Source of the DNA: Labyrinthula sp. Ha
Taxonomy: Eukaryota > Sar > Bigyra > Labyrinthulida > Labyrinthulaceae
Direction: 5' to 3'
Length of the DNA stretch: 64,000 nucleotides
Assembly (NCBI GenBank): GCA_015227615.1
Contig: JAALGZ010000005.1
Span: 1,364,001-1,428,000, forward strand
The notes beneath the pieces are model-generated. The model saw only the letters and a list, made by a program, of their open reading frames with translations, ran no database searches and was not told the origin of the DNA. Shown piece by piece: positions 11,701 to 20,381 of this stretch. Numbering within the stretch: the stretch's first letter is position 1; the number at the start of each line of letters is the position of its first letter. The translations under genes and the position numbers were made by a program.

Positions 11701-14149
11701 ATTAGGATTCTCCTTTTTTTTATGGTTGATAACTTATCAATTAATCTTTCCAACTAATATTGGGCATTATTCTACTATCTCCGCAGTATATATGAGGCCG
11801 GGTTCATTAGCTGTTGCATGTGAGCGTAGCTTCACATACATATCTTGATTAGAACTACAAATTAATGTATAGTTCCATGGACCAAGGAAGTAAACATGAT
11901 CCTAGTGTAAGTTTTAAAAAGCTGTTTCCTCAGTGATGAATTGTTCTATTCAAAACAAGTCTGCCCTCGTTTCACTAAAGTTATTTGACTTCTACAGGTT
12001 AAGGCTGCTTACTTTAGCCTGGTTGCACGCATTTAGTTTATTTATAAAGGTTCCTCAGGTTCTTTGTCAAAAATTTTGTTTCCCAATAGTTTTATTAACT
12101 TAGCAGCTGCGACTTATAATTTAGGGTAATATGTTTCATACAGTATTTTATGTTCTATTCCTGTGTTATGAGGAGCTGAGAACTAAACGAAAGCATCATT
12201 ACATATTATTGGTATTGTCTAGGGATCTTTTGATATACTTTAGAATGGTTTGAACTAATTTATACTATGCTTTAAGCTCTCATTTTGAATGTAGCCATAT
12301 AGTGCAACGTTGCGATTTGACGAACTTAAAGAAAAAAAATGTACTCAAGCGTAGCTCAAGCACCTGTTCTCAGGTTGGAAGTGTTAGGTGTCTAGGTTAG
12401 TCATGCTCACCGGTAGGAGCTACCAATATTTGAAAGTTTATTATTTTGCTTGTGATTATCGAAAAGAATAATGATTTGTTTTTATCTCATTAAAAACACA
12501 TGCTCCTTGGATTACCCATTAATTATTAATAATTAACAAAATGGTGAGGAGACCTTAAGAACTAAAGAAAAAATGGATATTAGATTTACCAATAAATTCT
12601 AAATGAGTTAAAGAAACGAACTTAAGTCATATCTCAACCAGACGGTGCATGAAAGTACATATTTAGGGTAATCACAATGTTTGGTAATAACGTAAATGGA
12701 AACTATCTGCATCTCCTGGGAATCAACAAGAGAGCCAGAAGAAACGGTGCTTTCTAAGTAATGTTTTCGCTCCGCATGGAGTATGAAAGAGCTATGAACA
12801 TGATGTAAATATTCTTGAATCAATTGAAAACCCACAGAGGGGTTGTCGTAGACATGGTGCGGAACTAAACGCATTCTTTTGGCTCTGTTAAACTTTAAGC
12901 ATCACATGTCGTTTGTGATTAAAACTTTGGAATTGTAGAGTTTCTTCAACCTCAGGATACTCTTTTCTTAAGCTAGTAAATATAAATGACATGGCGTTTA
13001 AATTTCTATTAGCAATAACCTTGAGAAAATAATTTCAAAATTAGGTTTCATAGGTTAGATATCGGCCCTTAGCTTGCCATTTTAGCCAAATGTATTTGTA
13101 GTTGTGTTGCCTCGTAAACTAAATATTTGAATAACCTTGCAACATTGCCTAAAAAGAAACATATTTAAAGTAGAGAAACACTTTAGAAATTTTTATAATC
13201 ATTTTTATATTCTTTAGTAAGCTTTGGTTAGCATTCAACACACTGAGGTTAATATTCCTTATGAACTAATTAACGGTATCGAGGAAATAATACTCAAACT
13301 ATTCTATGAAGCAAACACTGCTACAATACCCCTCTGCATTTCATCAATACTTCTTCCAGTGTTTTTCTAAATAACATCAGCAGTGCTTTCGTTATAAAGA
13401 TATCTTCGAATACCGTAGTTTAAGGTTTCATGTTCTATTCAAAGTGGCATGTCCAAACCTCAAGAAGAATAAAGCATAGTAAACGCCAAAAATAAAACTT
13501 AGTTTTTTAAAAAGTATGTCCGTAAAGTCAGTTAACTAGGTTTTCAGACCACAGAGTCTACGTCTTGGCTAAAGTGAAGGCCTCAAAGCTGAGGAATACC
13601 GGATGAATACATGTTTACAGTAAAGGGCTGGTTGAGCTTGAATGGGATGCGAAGTCTTAATGATTGTGAGTAGACAATAATTAGCTTATAAACGAAAAAA
13701 AAAATCATATGTCTACTAAACATAAATGTATTTTTGTTCTTTCTACGCCTAAAATAAATTCCCTGAAAAGAACATTATTGATATCCAGTTTGGGAGTGCA
13801 GCTTAACTCTAAGTAGCACAGAAAGGTTAGGAACTTCCCTTATTATAAAATTACTCAGCAGTCAAAACATATAAATTAATCAAATATATTAGTAATACTA
13901 TTTTTTTATCTTATTTCTTTTTATAATAGTTTAAGTATTATCCTTTTCTTTCTGTCGAATATTAAATATATTTATTTTCGTTTTCATTGCAGTTAAACAG
14001 ATGATACTTTGACAAGCTTAAATTAGTTTACCGGGATTGAAATTGAATTTCAGAAGTAATGGCCATATGGCCTCGTGCACAATCTAGGTCGTTTTTGGAA
14101 GAATTTACTGCGTTTTCTATTAAAACTGTATTAATAAAGGGAGATAAAT
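8761..14149. other. Gene-empty AT-rich stretch
   Basis: No recognisable intact gene. The longest open frames are 9848-10180 (+, 110 codons) and 12608-12874 (-, 88 codons); the latter has varied amino acid composition and could be a relic, but neither resembles a known family. Confidence 0.5.
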
Positions 14150-15448
14150 ATGAATGTTCAAAGAAAAAAATCCTCATTAATTGAGTCTGTCGTTTCCAAC
14201 AAGGATTCTATAGTGAGCAAGGAAAGTGCATTCACAGGTGTTGCTCAGCCGTTTGAAACCGAAATCCAGGGGAAGAAAAAAGAAACGAGTGACGTAGCTG
14301 CTGCTGACGAAACGTTGGAATACGAAAATCAAAAGAAATCCGAAGAAGTTAGTGCACAACTTGAAAATCTCCAACTTGATGAGATAAAGAAAAAGAAAAG
14401 GAGAAAATCTCGAGGAAAAAAGAAAAAGAAGAAAAGTTTAGTGCAAAAGAAGACAAGGAAACTAAGTCACAATCATTTTGTCCCAACGAGTGTTCTTGCA
14501 AGCTTTGAACTTCCAGATGCAGCTACTGGTCTCAAGCTTAAATCAGACAGTCAGAAAGCTACACTAAATTCCCTTCGTCGGAATTCAAAAAATAATAAGT
14601 CCTTAAGGAAGAGAAGGAACTCTAGACGTACAGTGATGAAACGGCCGAAGGACTTCATGCCCACACAAGTCATGAATGCAAAGAGTTTAGACTTGTTAGC
14701 TGAGATCGAGGAAGATCTCGATCCAGTTTTGGAAGAGGTTGAAGAAAAACCACAACGTAAAAAGAGCAGGGAAGTTTACACCGTAGATTGGAAGCAGCCC
14801 AAGTCCTTCGATGAAGTTCTTGATCTAGTCACATCAGGTTCCGAAGCTATCAGTATATCAAATGTTGAAGGTTTAACAAACAAGGACTTATTTTATTTGT
14901 CGAAGGTAGTGGAAGACAATTCACAGTGTTCAATGCTGAGTTTTGCAAATGCAAAGGTCAAGGACCCTGGAGCTCTTGCTGTTTCTTCTATATTGCAAAA
15001 TCATCCGAAACTTGTGTACCTTCATCTGTGGGGAAACCAAATTTCTGATCTTGGGGTTGAATACATTGCGGCTGGATTAAGTGGAAAAGGAGGCGAAAAT
15101 CTTGAAAGCCTAATATTATCACACAATTTAATCACGGAAATTGGAGCGGATGCACTTTGTTGTGCCCTAGAGAAGAATAAGAAACTTCTGTTCCTTGACC
15201 TTGGAGAAAATAAAATTGAGGACACAGGAGCTTTATACTTTGCAAAATTATTGAGGAAATACAATAACAGTTTAGAGCGTTTGGATCTAAGTGATAATGG
15301 AATCACCGAGTTCGGAGCAAGAGCTTTAGCGAGGGCATTGAGAGTGAATACGAGTATCCATGAACTTACTTTAGCATTCAATACGGTAACGGAAAATGGA
15401 GATGAAAAAATGCAAACTATCGGCTGGCTAGTATTTTCAATGTCTTAA
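14150..15448 (+). CDS. Leucine-rich-repeat protein of ribonuclease-inhibitor type with polybasic N-terminus
   Basis: A 432-residue protein. The N-terminal half is disordered and charged, with a strong basic cluster at about residues 80-95 (KKKKRRKSRGKKKKKK) that could be a nuclear or nucleolar signal. From about residue 255 there are five to six RI-type repeats, for example LVYLHLWGNQISDLGVEYIA, LESLILSHNLITEIGADALC, LLFLDLGENKIEDTGALYFA and LERLDLSDNGITEFGARALA. The last repeat breaks off after AFNTVTENG and the protein ends 15 residues later, so the solenoid is short; a missed 3' exon cannot be excluded, though no 28-29 nt GTA...TAG intron is evident there. Such domains mediate protein-protein contacts and function cannot be assigned. 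Its stop is 46 bp from that of the converging coiled-coil gene. Confidence 0.82.
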   Translation: MNVQRKKSSLIESVVSNKDSIVSKESAFTGVAQPFETEIQGKKKETSDVAAADETLEYENQKKSEEVSAQLENLQLDEIKKKKRRKSRGKKKKKKSLVQKKTRKLSHNHFVPTSVLASFELPDAATGLKLKSDSQKATLNSLRRNSKNNKSLRKRRNSRRTVMKRPKDFMPTQVMNAKSLDLLAEIEEDLDPVLEEVEEKPQRKKSREVYTVDWKQPKSFDEVLDLVTSGSEAISISNVEGLTNKDLFYLSKVVEDNSQCSMLSFANAKVKDPGALAVSSILQNHPKLVYLHLWGNQISDLGVEYIAAGLSGKGGENLESLILSHNLITEIGADALCCALEKNKKLLFLDLGENKIEDTGALYFAKLLRKYNNSLERLDLSDNGITEFGARALARALRVNTSIHELTLAFNTVTENGDEKMQTIGWLVFSMS

Positions 15449-15494
15449 ACTAAGAATCTGTGTTATTCAAGTTATGCTATGTATTGGTTTTGTT

Positions 15495-17135
15495 CTAATT
15501 GTACATTGAATCTGTTAAATTCTGTAACTTAAACCAGTAGTTATTAAGGTGATCAGGATAGGATATATTACTTATTTCGCTAAGTTCAGGCAAATAAGAG
15601 TTTTGTTTTGGTTCCATCATCGACGTTAAACTTTTGAGCAGTTGTTTAAAGGATTTTCTCTTCTGATGCATGCTTGCCTCATACTTCAAAAGCTTTTTTT
15701 CTTTCTTCTGGAGTTTGTATTCAAAACGCTCTAACTCGCGTTCCTTAACTACAAGATTTCGATATGCTTCTTGTTCTTCCCCAGACTGAGTTCGCTCTTC
15801 TCCCTGTTTAAACTCTGGAGCATCAAGTTTGTCACGCTTTTGTAACATTGCAATAAGATTTCGTTGATCTGAAATTACAGTTCTACTATTAACAAGCTCT
15901 TGCTTCAGTTGGTCTTCCTTGATTTTGGACTCCTTAGAAGAAGCTTTCAAAGACTGGACCACACGCTGAAGGCCATTAATGTTTTCTTGAAGGGAAGCTA
16001 TCTTATGATCGAGTTGTTTGCGTTCTTCAAGAGCAAGTTGCTCAGAGCCTCCTAATTTCATCATGCATCTCTCATACTCGATTCTGGTTCTATGTACAGA
16101 AGTTCTTTCTTCTTCCAAGGCATCAATCTTCTGTTTCAAATTTAATAATTCGTTGTCAACTTTTTCTCGTCCAAGCTTTCTCTCCAAATGCAGGTCTCTT
16201 AAGGCGTGTTCATGTTTTTCTTTCTTATCTTCTAGCTCTTGAATTCTATGTTGGACTTTTCTCTGTTGATCTTCAATATTTTGCTTGCCTTGAAATACAA
16301 TTTTGCGCTTCAGAAATGCTAAACCTTCTTCTTTCGCATCAACTTCCCTAAGTCTACGGGCCAAATCCTCTTCCCTTGATAAGATTTTGCGCTCCCTTAG
16401 GTGAATTTCTGCAAGACAGTTGCTTCTTGTTGTTTGAACTTTATTAATAAGTTCAGTTTGAGCCTGATTTAACTTTTCATGAAGATCCATAACCTCTTTC
16501 TGGTTGCCATTTTGGATTCGTGCGACGGTGTCATGATGATCTGAAGTCATCTGACTCAGTTTGTTCCTTAAGGATTTAAGAAGTTGATCTTTATCGGAAG
16601 AGATGTTTTCAATTTCATTTATTCGATTCTTTAAATTCTTAACCTCAGCTTGAATTGTATTATCAAAATGAACAGAGTGAAACTCTGTTCTCAACTTTTC
16701 CTGGAGCTTGCTTTCGAGTTGACTAATCTTTAGTTGGTAAGTTTTTCTTTCCTGTAGAAAATATTTTTCATTTTGCTTTATTGAAGAGCTTAGAGAATGT
16801 ACCTGGTTTTTACACTCTTTTAATTCAGCCATGTGCTGCTCTCTTCTAGAATTAGCTCTTTCTTTCTTTTCAATTAAACCCTTTCCCACAAGACCAAGTT
16901 TTTCCTTGACATCAAACGTCTCCTTTTTCAACTTCTTATATTCTTGGTTATCCAAATGCTCCTTCGTACACGGATTTTTCCCTTCGCTTTGTCTAGAAGC
17001 TACATTCTTATTCTTATCTTCACTCGTTGATGTGACTTCTCTTACTCTCTCTTCAGGTACCTCTCCGCCAATATCAAAAAAAACTTCTTCGCTCGAGCTA
17101 ACTGAGCTTTCAAAATCTTGACTATAGTTACTCAT
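15495..17135 (-). CDS. Long coiled-coil protein, possibly centrosomal or basal-body type
   Basis: A 546-residue protein that is almost entirely predicted coiled coil from about residue 60 to 480, rich in E, K, Q, R and L with heptad spacing (for example LARRLREVDAKEEGLAFLKR). The N-terminus, MSNYSQDFESSVSSSEE, resembles the Y-S-x-D-F-E motif seen near the ends of several cilium and centrosome proteins; this is suggestive only. The C-terminal 80 residues include a conserved-looking segment (KKLLKYEASMHQKRKSFKQL). FBF1- or CEP-like proteins are possible, but any long coiled coil will look similar, so I leave it unnamed. It shares a 236-bp divergent promoter region with the tetraspanin-like gene. 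Confidence 0.8.
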   Translation of the reverse strand: MSNYSQDFESSVSSSEEVFFDIGGEVPEERVREVTSTSEDKNKNVASRQSEGKNPCTKEHLDNQEYKKLKKETFDVKEKLGLVGKGLIEKKERANSRREQHMAELKECKNQVHSLSSSIKQNEKYFLQERKTYQLKISQLESKLQEKLRTEFHSVHFDNTIQAEVKNLKNRINEIENISSDKDQLLKSLRNKLSQMTSDHHDTVARIQNGNQKEVMDLHEKLNQAQTELINKVQTTRSNCLAEIHLRERKILSREEDLARRLREVDAKEEGLAFLKRKIVFQGKQNIEDQQRKVQHRIQELEDKKEKHEHALRDLHLERKLGREKVDNELLNLKQKIDALEEERTSVHRTRIEYERCMMKLGGSEQLALEERKQLDHKIASLQENINGLQRVVQSLKASSKESKIKEDQLKQELVNSRTVISDQRNLIAMLQKRDKLDAPEFKQGEERTQSGEEQEAYRNLVVKERELERFEYKLQKKEKKLLKYEASMHQKRKSFKQLLKSLTSMMEPKQNSYLPELSEISNISYPDHLNNYWFKLQNLTDSMYN

Positions 17136-17371
17136 CTGCTTTCAACATTCACCAAACAGTCAAATTCAAATTATCAAATATCTTTGACCAGCTGTCCTTC
17201 ATTAACCGTTAAGAGCGTACTTATCTCTGCCTGATTTAGCCACTACGGTCCATATCTTTGAACTCTAAGACCGACCTTTTACCGTTGTTTTGAAGTGTAC
17301 ACTAATTTAAACGAATAAAATCCCGTGGAAAATTAAAATTGCTGAATCGTTGACTCTAAAACATTTACAAA
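17136..17371. promoter_or_regulatory. Divergent promoter with two Myb-like AACGGT cores
   Basis: The 236-bp gap between the divergent coiled-coil and tetraspanin-like starts contains TAACCGTTA at 17203-17211 and ACCGTT at 17281-17286. Both carry the AACGGT core bound by Myb-family factors. Similar cores recur in other promoters of this window (29229, three copies at 34116-34190, 43412). Function is inference. Confidence 0.35.
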
Positions 17372-18877
17372 ATGAAAGATGATGAGAAAGCTTTAAGAAT
17401 TTCAAGAATATCGTTAGAACTCGGAGAACGGGACAACGTTCCTGGGTTATTTCGCTACGCGGTCTTTGTTGGACTCGCAGGGATAATTACCCTAGGTTGT
17501 TGCTATTCCCTTTTAATTAACCTGGGCGACCTGGACTCTTTGATTCAGCCCTTACGAGCAATTGACTCGCCAATTCTGTTTCAATTTGCACTGCCATACT
17601 TTTTTATCGCAACTGGAGCTGGATTAACCCTTTTTGGATGCCTAGGCGCCATTTTGCAGAAGAGATTTACTGTGAAGAAAGCTGCCATATTCGGAGTGCT
17701 AGTGCTTGTTCTCTCAGCTATTCAGGTGTTCGCTGCATATAGCTTAAGAGAAACTTTAGACCTGCTTCTCGATAAACTTATTAGCAATCCAGTCTCAACT
17801 GAGTTTGGTGAGAGTGAGAAAGACGTTTTGGATTTTGTTTCGGCTGTATTTAATGAGTGTTGCATGACCCAGTATGATTCTCGAAATTACACAATAGGTG
17901 ACGAGAAAGTTGCTCTATTTTTTATTGACGAAGACGGGATAGAAGTAACAATAGATGATAACCAGAGACCCGTTGGACTCTGCCAGGAAAGTTTGGAGGC
18001 AACCTGCCCAACAACTGGTGAGGATGCGATGTTCCCTGACATTATCACTATAGTCAGTGGTGTGGTTCCACAGATTGCTGATCCTCTATGTGCCTGTATC
18101 AGTAGTCAAACCAACTATGATGTCATGGTAAACGAGCTTAGAAAAGATGATCACGCCCTGTGCAACGACTACAGAGAGTTAGGCGTTGACGACGCTGGTT
18201 CGGTTGACATTCCTAGCATCCCAGCAAATTTTCAAAGCATTGTTGGGATTGTACAGTCCTTCAGACCAGAGTACGAAAACTCCTCTGACATAACTCGAAT
18301 GAACATCGTAGGCAAAATTCTAGCACCAGAACAGACTTTTAATGAGCCACCAGAGGAGCCAGGATATAGTTGTGGACTGGGTTATGCAAAAGGTAGTGCT
18401 TTTATCATTTACTTGGTAATTGAAAATGCAGTTTATATGGCTTATTTGGGTGCTCTAATTGTTGGAGGAGTTTGTGGTTTGGCAACTGTAATGTTTTTGT
18501 ATTCTCTATACAATATGAGAAGTTATCCTGACGATGAGTCAAGTGTTTCCAGTATGACAAAAGTAAAGGTGTCAAACCAGAAATCCTCGTTTGCCTCCCG
18601 TATGCTCGAGGCTCAGCCACCTCCGTCAACTTCTGTCATGACCAGATCATCAAGGGTTCCTTCGGCAGTTTCAGATATCAAAGAAGAGAAAGGGAGAAGT
18701 CTACAGGGAACCCAGGTGCAACAATCCCTGTTTAGTGCCTCGCCAGCAAGTCCCAAAGCTTCAGGGTTAGGGGGGCAGCAACAGAAACAGTCTGCGAGAG
18801 CAAAATTTACGCAGTACCCAAGAGCTGCTACAAACCCCTTGCACGAGGAGAGCGACTTTGACGACATCGATATTTGA
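17372..18877 (+). CDS. Tetraspanin-like four-TM membrane protein with long Ser-rich tail
   Basis: A 501-residue protein with four hydrophobic segments at about residues 28-50, 72-95, 103-123 and 352-380. The layout is that of tetraspanins: short N-terminus, small first loop, very short TM2-TM3 loop and one large extracellular loop. The large loop (about 124-350) starts with NECCMTQY, comparable to the CCG motif of EC2, and contains further cysteines (C204, C212, C240, C242, C264, C334) suited to disulphides. EC2 is about 225 residues, well above the usual 70-150. The C-terminal tail of about 120 residues is Ser/Pro/Gln-rich, an unusually long cytosolic tail for the family. AATAAA at 18903 follows the stop. 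Family membership is supported by layout, not by a strict CCG motif. Confidence 0.75.
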   Translation: MKDDEKALRISRISLELGERDNVPGLFRYAVFVGLAGIITLGCCYSLLINLGDLDSLIQPLRAIDSPILFQFALPYFFIATGAGLTLFGCLGAILQKRFTVKKAAIFGVLVLVLSAIQVFAAYSLRETLDLLLDKLISNPVSTEFGESEKDVLDFVSAVFNECCMTQYDSRNYTIGDEKVALFFIDEDGIEVTIDDNQRPVGLCQESLEATCPTTGEDAMFPDIITIVSGVVPQIADPLCACISSQTNYDVMVNELRKDDHALCNDYRELGVDDAGSVDIPSIPANFQSIVGIVQSFRPEYENSSDITRMNIVGKILAPEQTFNEPPEEPGYSCGLGYAKGSAFIIYLVIENAVYMAYLGALIVGGVCGLATVMFLYSLYNMRSYPDDESSVSSMTKVKVSNQKSSFASRMLEAQPPPSTSVMTRSSRVPSAVSDIKEEKGRSLQGTQVQQSLFSASPASPKASGLGGQQQKQSARAKFTQYPRAATNPLHEESDFDDIDI

Positions 18878-18980
18878 GCTTATTGACTGTCAAGTTTAGA
18901 TGAATAAATATAACTTGATGAAGTATCTATTTCACTTATCCTTAAAATCATGAGCCTCTGTTCATGAGAAAACGCTTGAA

Positions 18981-20381
18981 TTAAAATATATCTGAAAGCT
19001 GAGACTCCACGTACTCAGAACTTGTTGGCCTGATTGTCCAATCCACGTCTTGGAACTTTAACTTGCTAAGAGGCGTCTTAACTAAAGGAACTGGTTCCAA
19101 TCTAATTAGATCAGTCTGCTTAGCTTCTTGGTTTAATCTATTTATGAAGATCCTTAATCTCTGCATAGATTGTATATACTTCTTTTCTTTGTCTAAAACA
19201 GCTGCCTCGCCACGGATTAACATTTCTTTCTCAAAGCTTTCTTCCCCAGCTAATGACCCTATAACTAATATTTTTTGACTGTTTTTGAGATCATTAACAT
19301 CTTTTGTCTTTTCTAAATAGAACTTATCCTCTGTTTCTGGATAAAATTCACCAGTCCTCACTTTGAAATGTGGGTATACTAACGAAAAAAGGTTGTCGAG
19401 AATAATAGCTTTCGACAGACAGTTTTGATTAAATAACTCGTTGTGTATATCTTCCTCATCCCACAAGAAGGTCCCATTGGATAAAATTAACCGGTCTATA
19501 AATTTATCTCCACCGAACCACCTTCTTAGACAAAATTTCAGTCTCATCATTTCACTTTTCCTAGTGCAGTCAGCTGAATACCCAATGACAACACTATCAA
19601 CTTTCACTGACCTTAACATGGTCTCGCAATGGTGCAGTTTTTCTAGATTCCTACTGATGATAATAACAGAATAGTCACTTTGAACTGCTTTTTGCGCAAG
19701 ATCAAACCCTATACCTGAAGATCCTCCAAACACAACGCACCATTTCCTATTCATAAAAGCCTGAAGAGTTGTACTTGATAAATAAGCATGCCGCTTTAGT
19801 GATAAATTTTGCACAAAAGAAAACTGCCAACTCTTAGTGGCGTTATAGTCAAGCAACACGGCACCTATGTGGTTTACTGTCAAAACAGATTTGTCTAGTG
19901 CTGGTAATGGTAAACGGGCTGTTGGTATATTAAGGGACTTGGCACGATTAAAACAAATATTTTTATGTCTATTCTTATCTACTAGTCCACCTATTATGTA
20001 CGTGTGATGTGGTTTGAGCTCAGTGAGCAGATTCGGCGAATCAGCTGTTAAGTAGACAAGTTTTTCTTTCGCAGCATAAGAGCTCAAGGGTGTTCTTGTG
20101 AAACTAAGCTGAAAAGATTCGTGCGATTTATTTGTAACTTTATTAAAAAAATTGAATGAGTTCGTGCAAAGATTTATAAGTGAAATTTGAGATGGGGCAA
20201 GTGCGCGTTTGTTGGTCGCGTAGAGATGGAGAAGTTGAGAGTGAAGACTGTTAATCTCTGATTCTTTCATCAGATGTGAAAAAGACATATCGATAAATAG
20301 TTTAGGATTTTTGGTAGTATGCTTTTGAAAGATAGTTTTAATTTCATTCTTCAACGCAGCCCTGGTTCTACTGCTATTCAT
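18981..20381 (-). CDS. TRM10 tRNA (m1G9/m1R9) methyltransferase fused to a short-chain dehydrogenase domain
   Basis: A 466-residue fusion. Residues about 28-190 are a TRM10 SPOUT methyltransferase: FIDMSFSHLMKESEI, VYLTADSPNLLTEL, then the hallmark YIIGGLVDKNRHKN with D135 at the position of the yeast catalytic Asp210, TARLPLPA, and VLTVNHIGAVLLDY. It would methylate N1 of purine 9 in tRNA with SAM. Residues about 211-466 are a classical SDR Rossmann domain: VVFGGSSGIGFDLA (GxxxGxG), ISRN after beta2, LSNGT in place of NNAG, S376, Y402, and LEPVPLVKTPL near the end. The SDR YxxxK motif reads Y402-IQS-M406, so the catalytic lysine is absent (codon 19164-19166 is ATG). The short basic N-terminus (MNSSRTRAALKNEIKTIFQK) could be a mitochondrial presequence. 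Animal TRMT10C works with the SDR protein SDR5C1 in mitochondrial RNase P; this gene encodes both halves together. Confidence 0.9.
   Translation of the reverse strand: MNSSRTRAALKNEIKTIFQKHTTKNPKLFIDMSFSHLMKESEINSLHSQLLHLYATNKRALAPSQISLINLCTNSFNFFNKVTNKSHESFQLSFTRTPLSSYAAKEKLVYLTADSPNLLTELKPHHTYIIGGLVDKNRHKNICFNRAKSLNIPTARLPLPALDKSVLTVNHIGAVLLDYNATKSWQFSFVQNLSLKRHAYLSSTTLQAFMNRKWCVVFGGSSGIGFDLAQKAVQSDYSVIIISRNLEKLHHCETMLRSVKVDSVVIGYSADCTRKSEMMRLKFCLRRWFGGDKFIDRLILSNGTFLWDEEDIHNELFNQNCLSKAIILDNLFSLVYPHFKVRTGEFYPETEDKFYLEKTKDVNDLKNSQKILVIGSLAGEESFEKEMLIRGEAAVLDKEKKYIQSMQRLRIFINRLNQEAKQTDLIRLEPVPLVKTPLSKLKFQDVDWTIRPTSSEYVESQLSDIF

Noticed and set aside
16018-17121. Plus-strand open frames inside the coiled-coil gene
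   Set aside because: Ser/Leu/Phe-rich antisense shadows of a Glu/Lys-rich coding strand.
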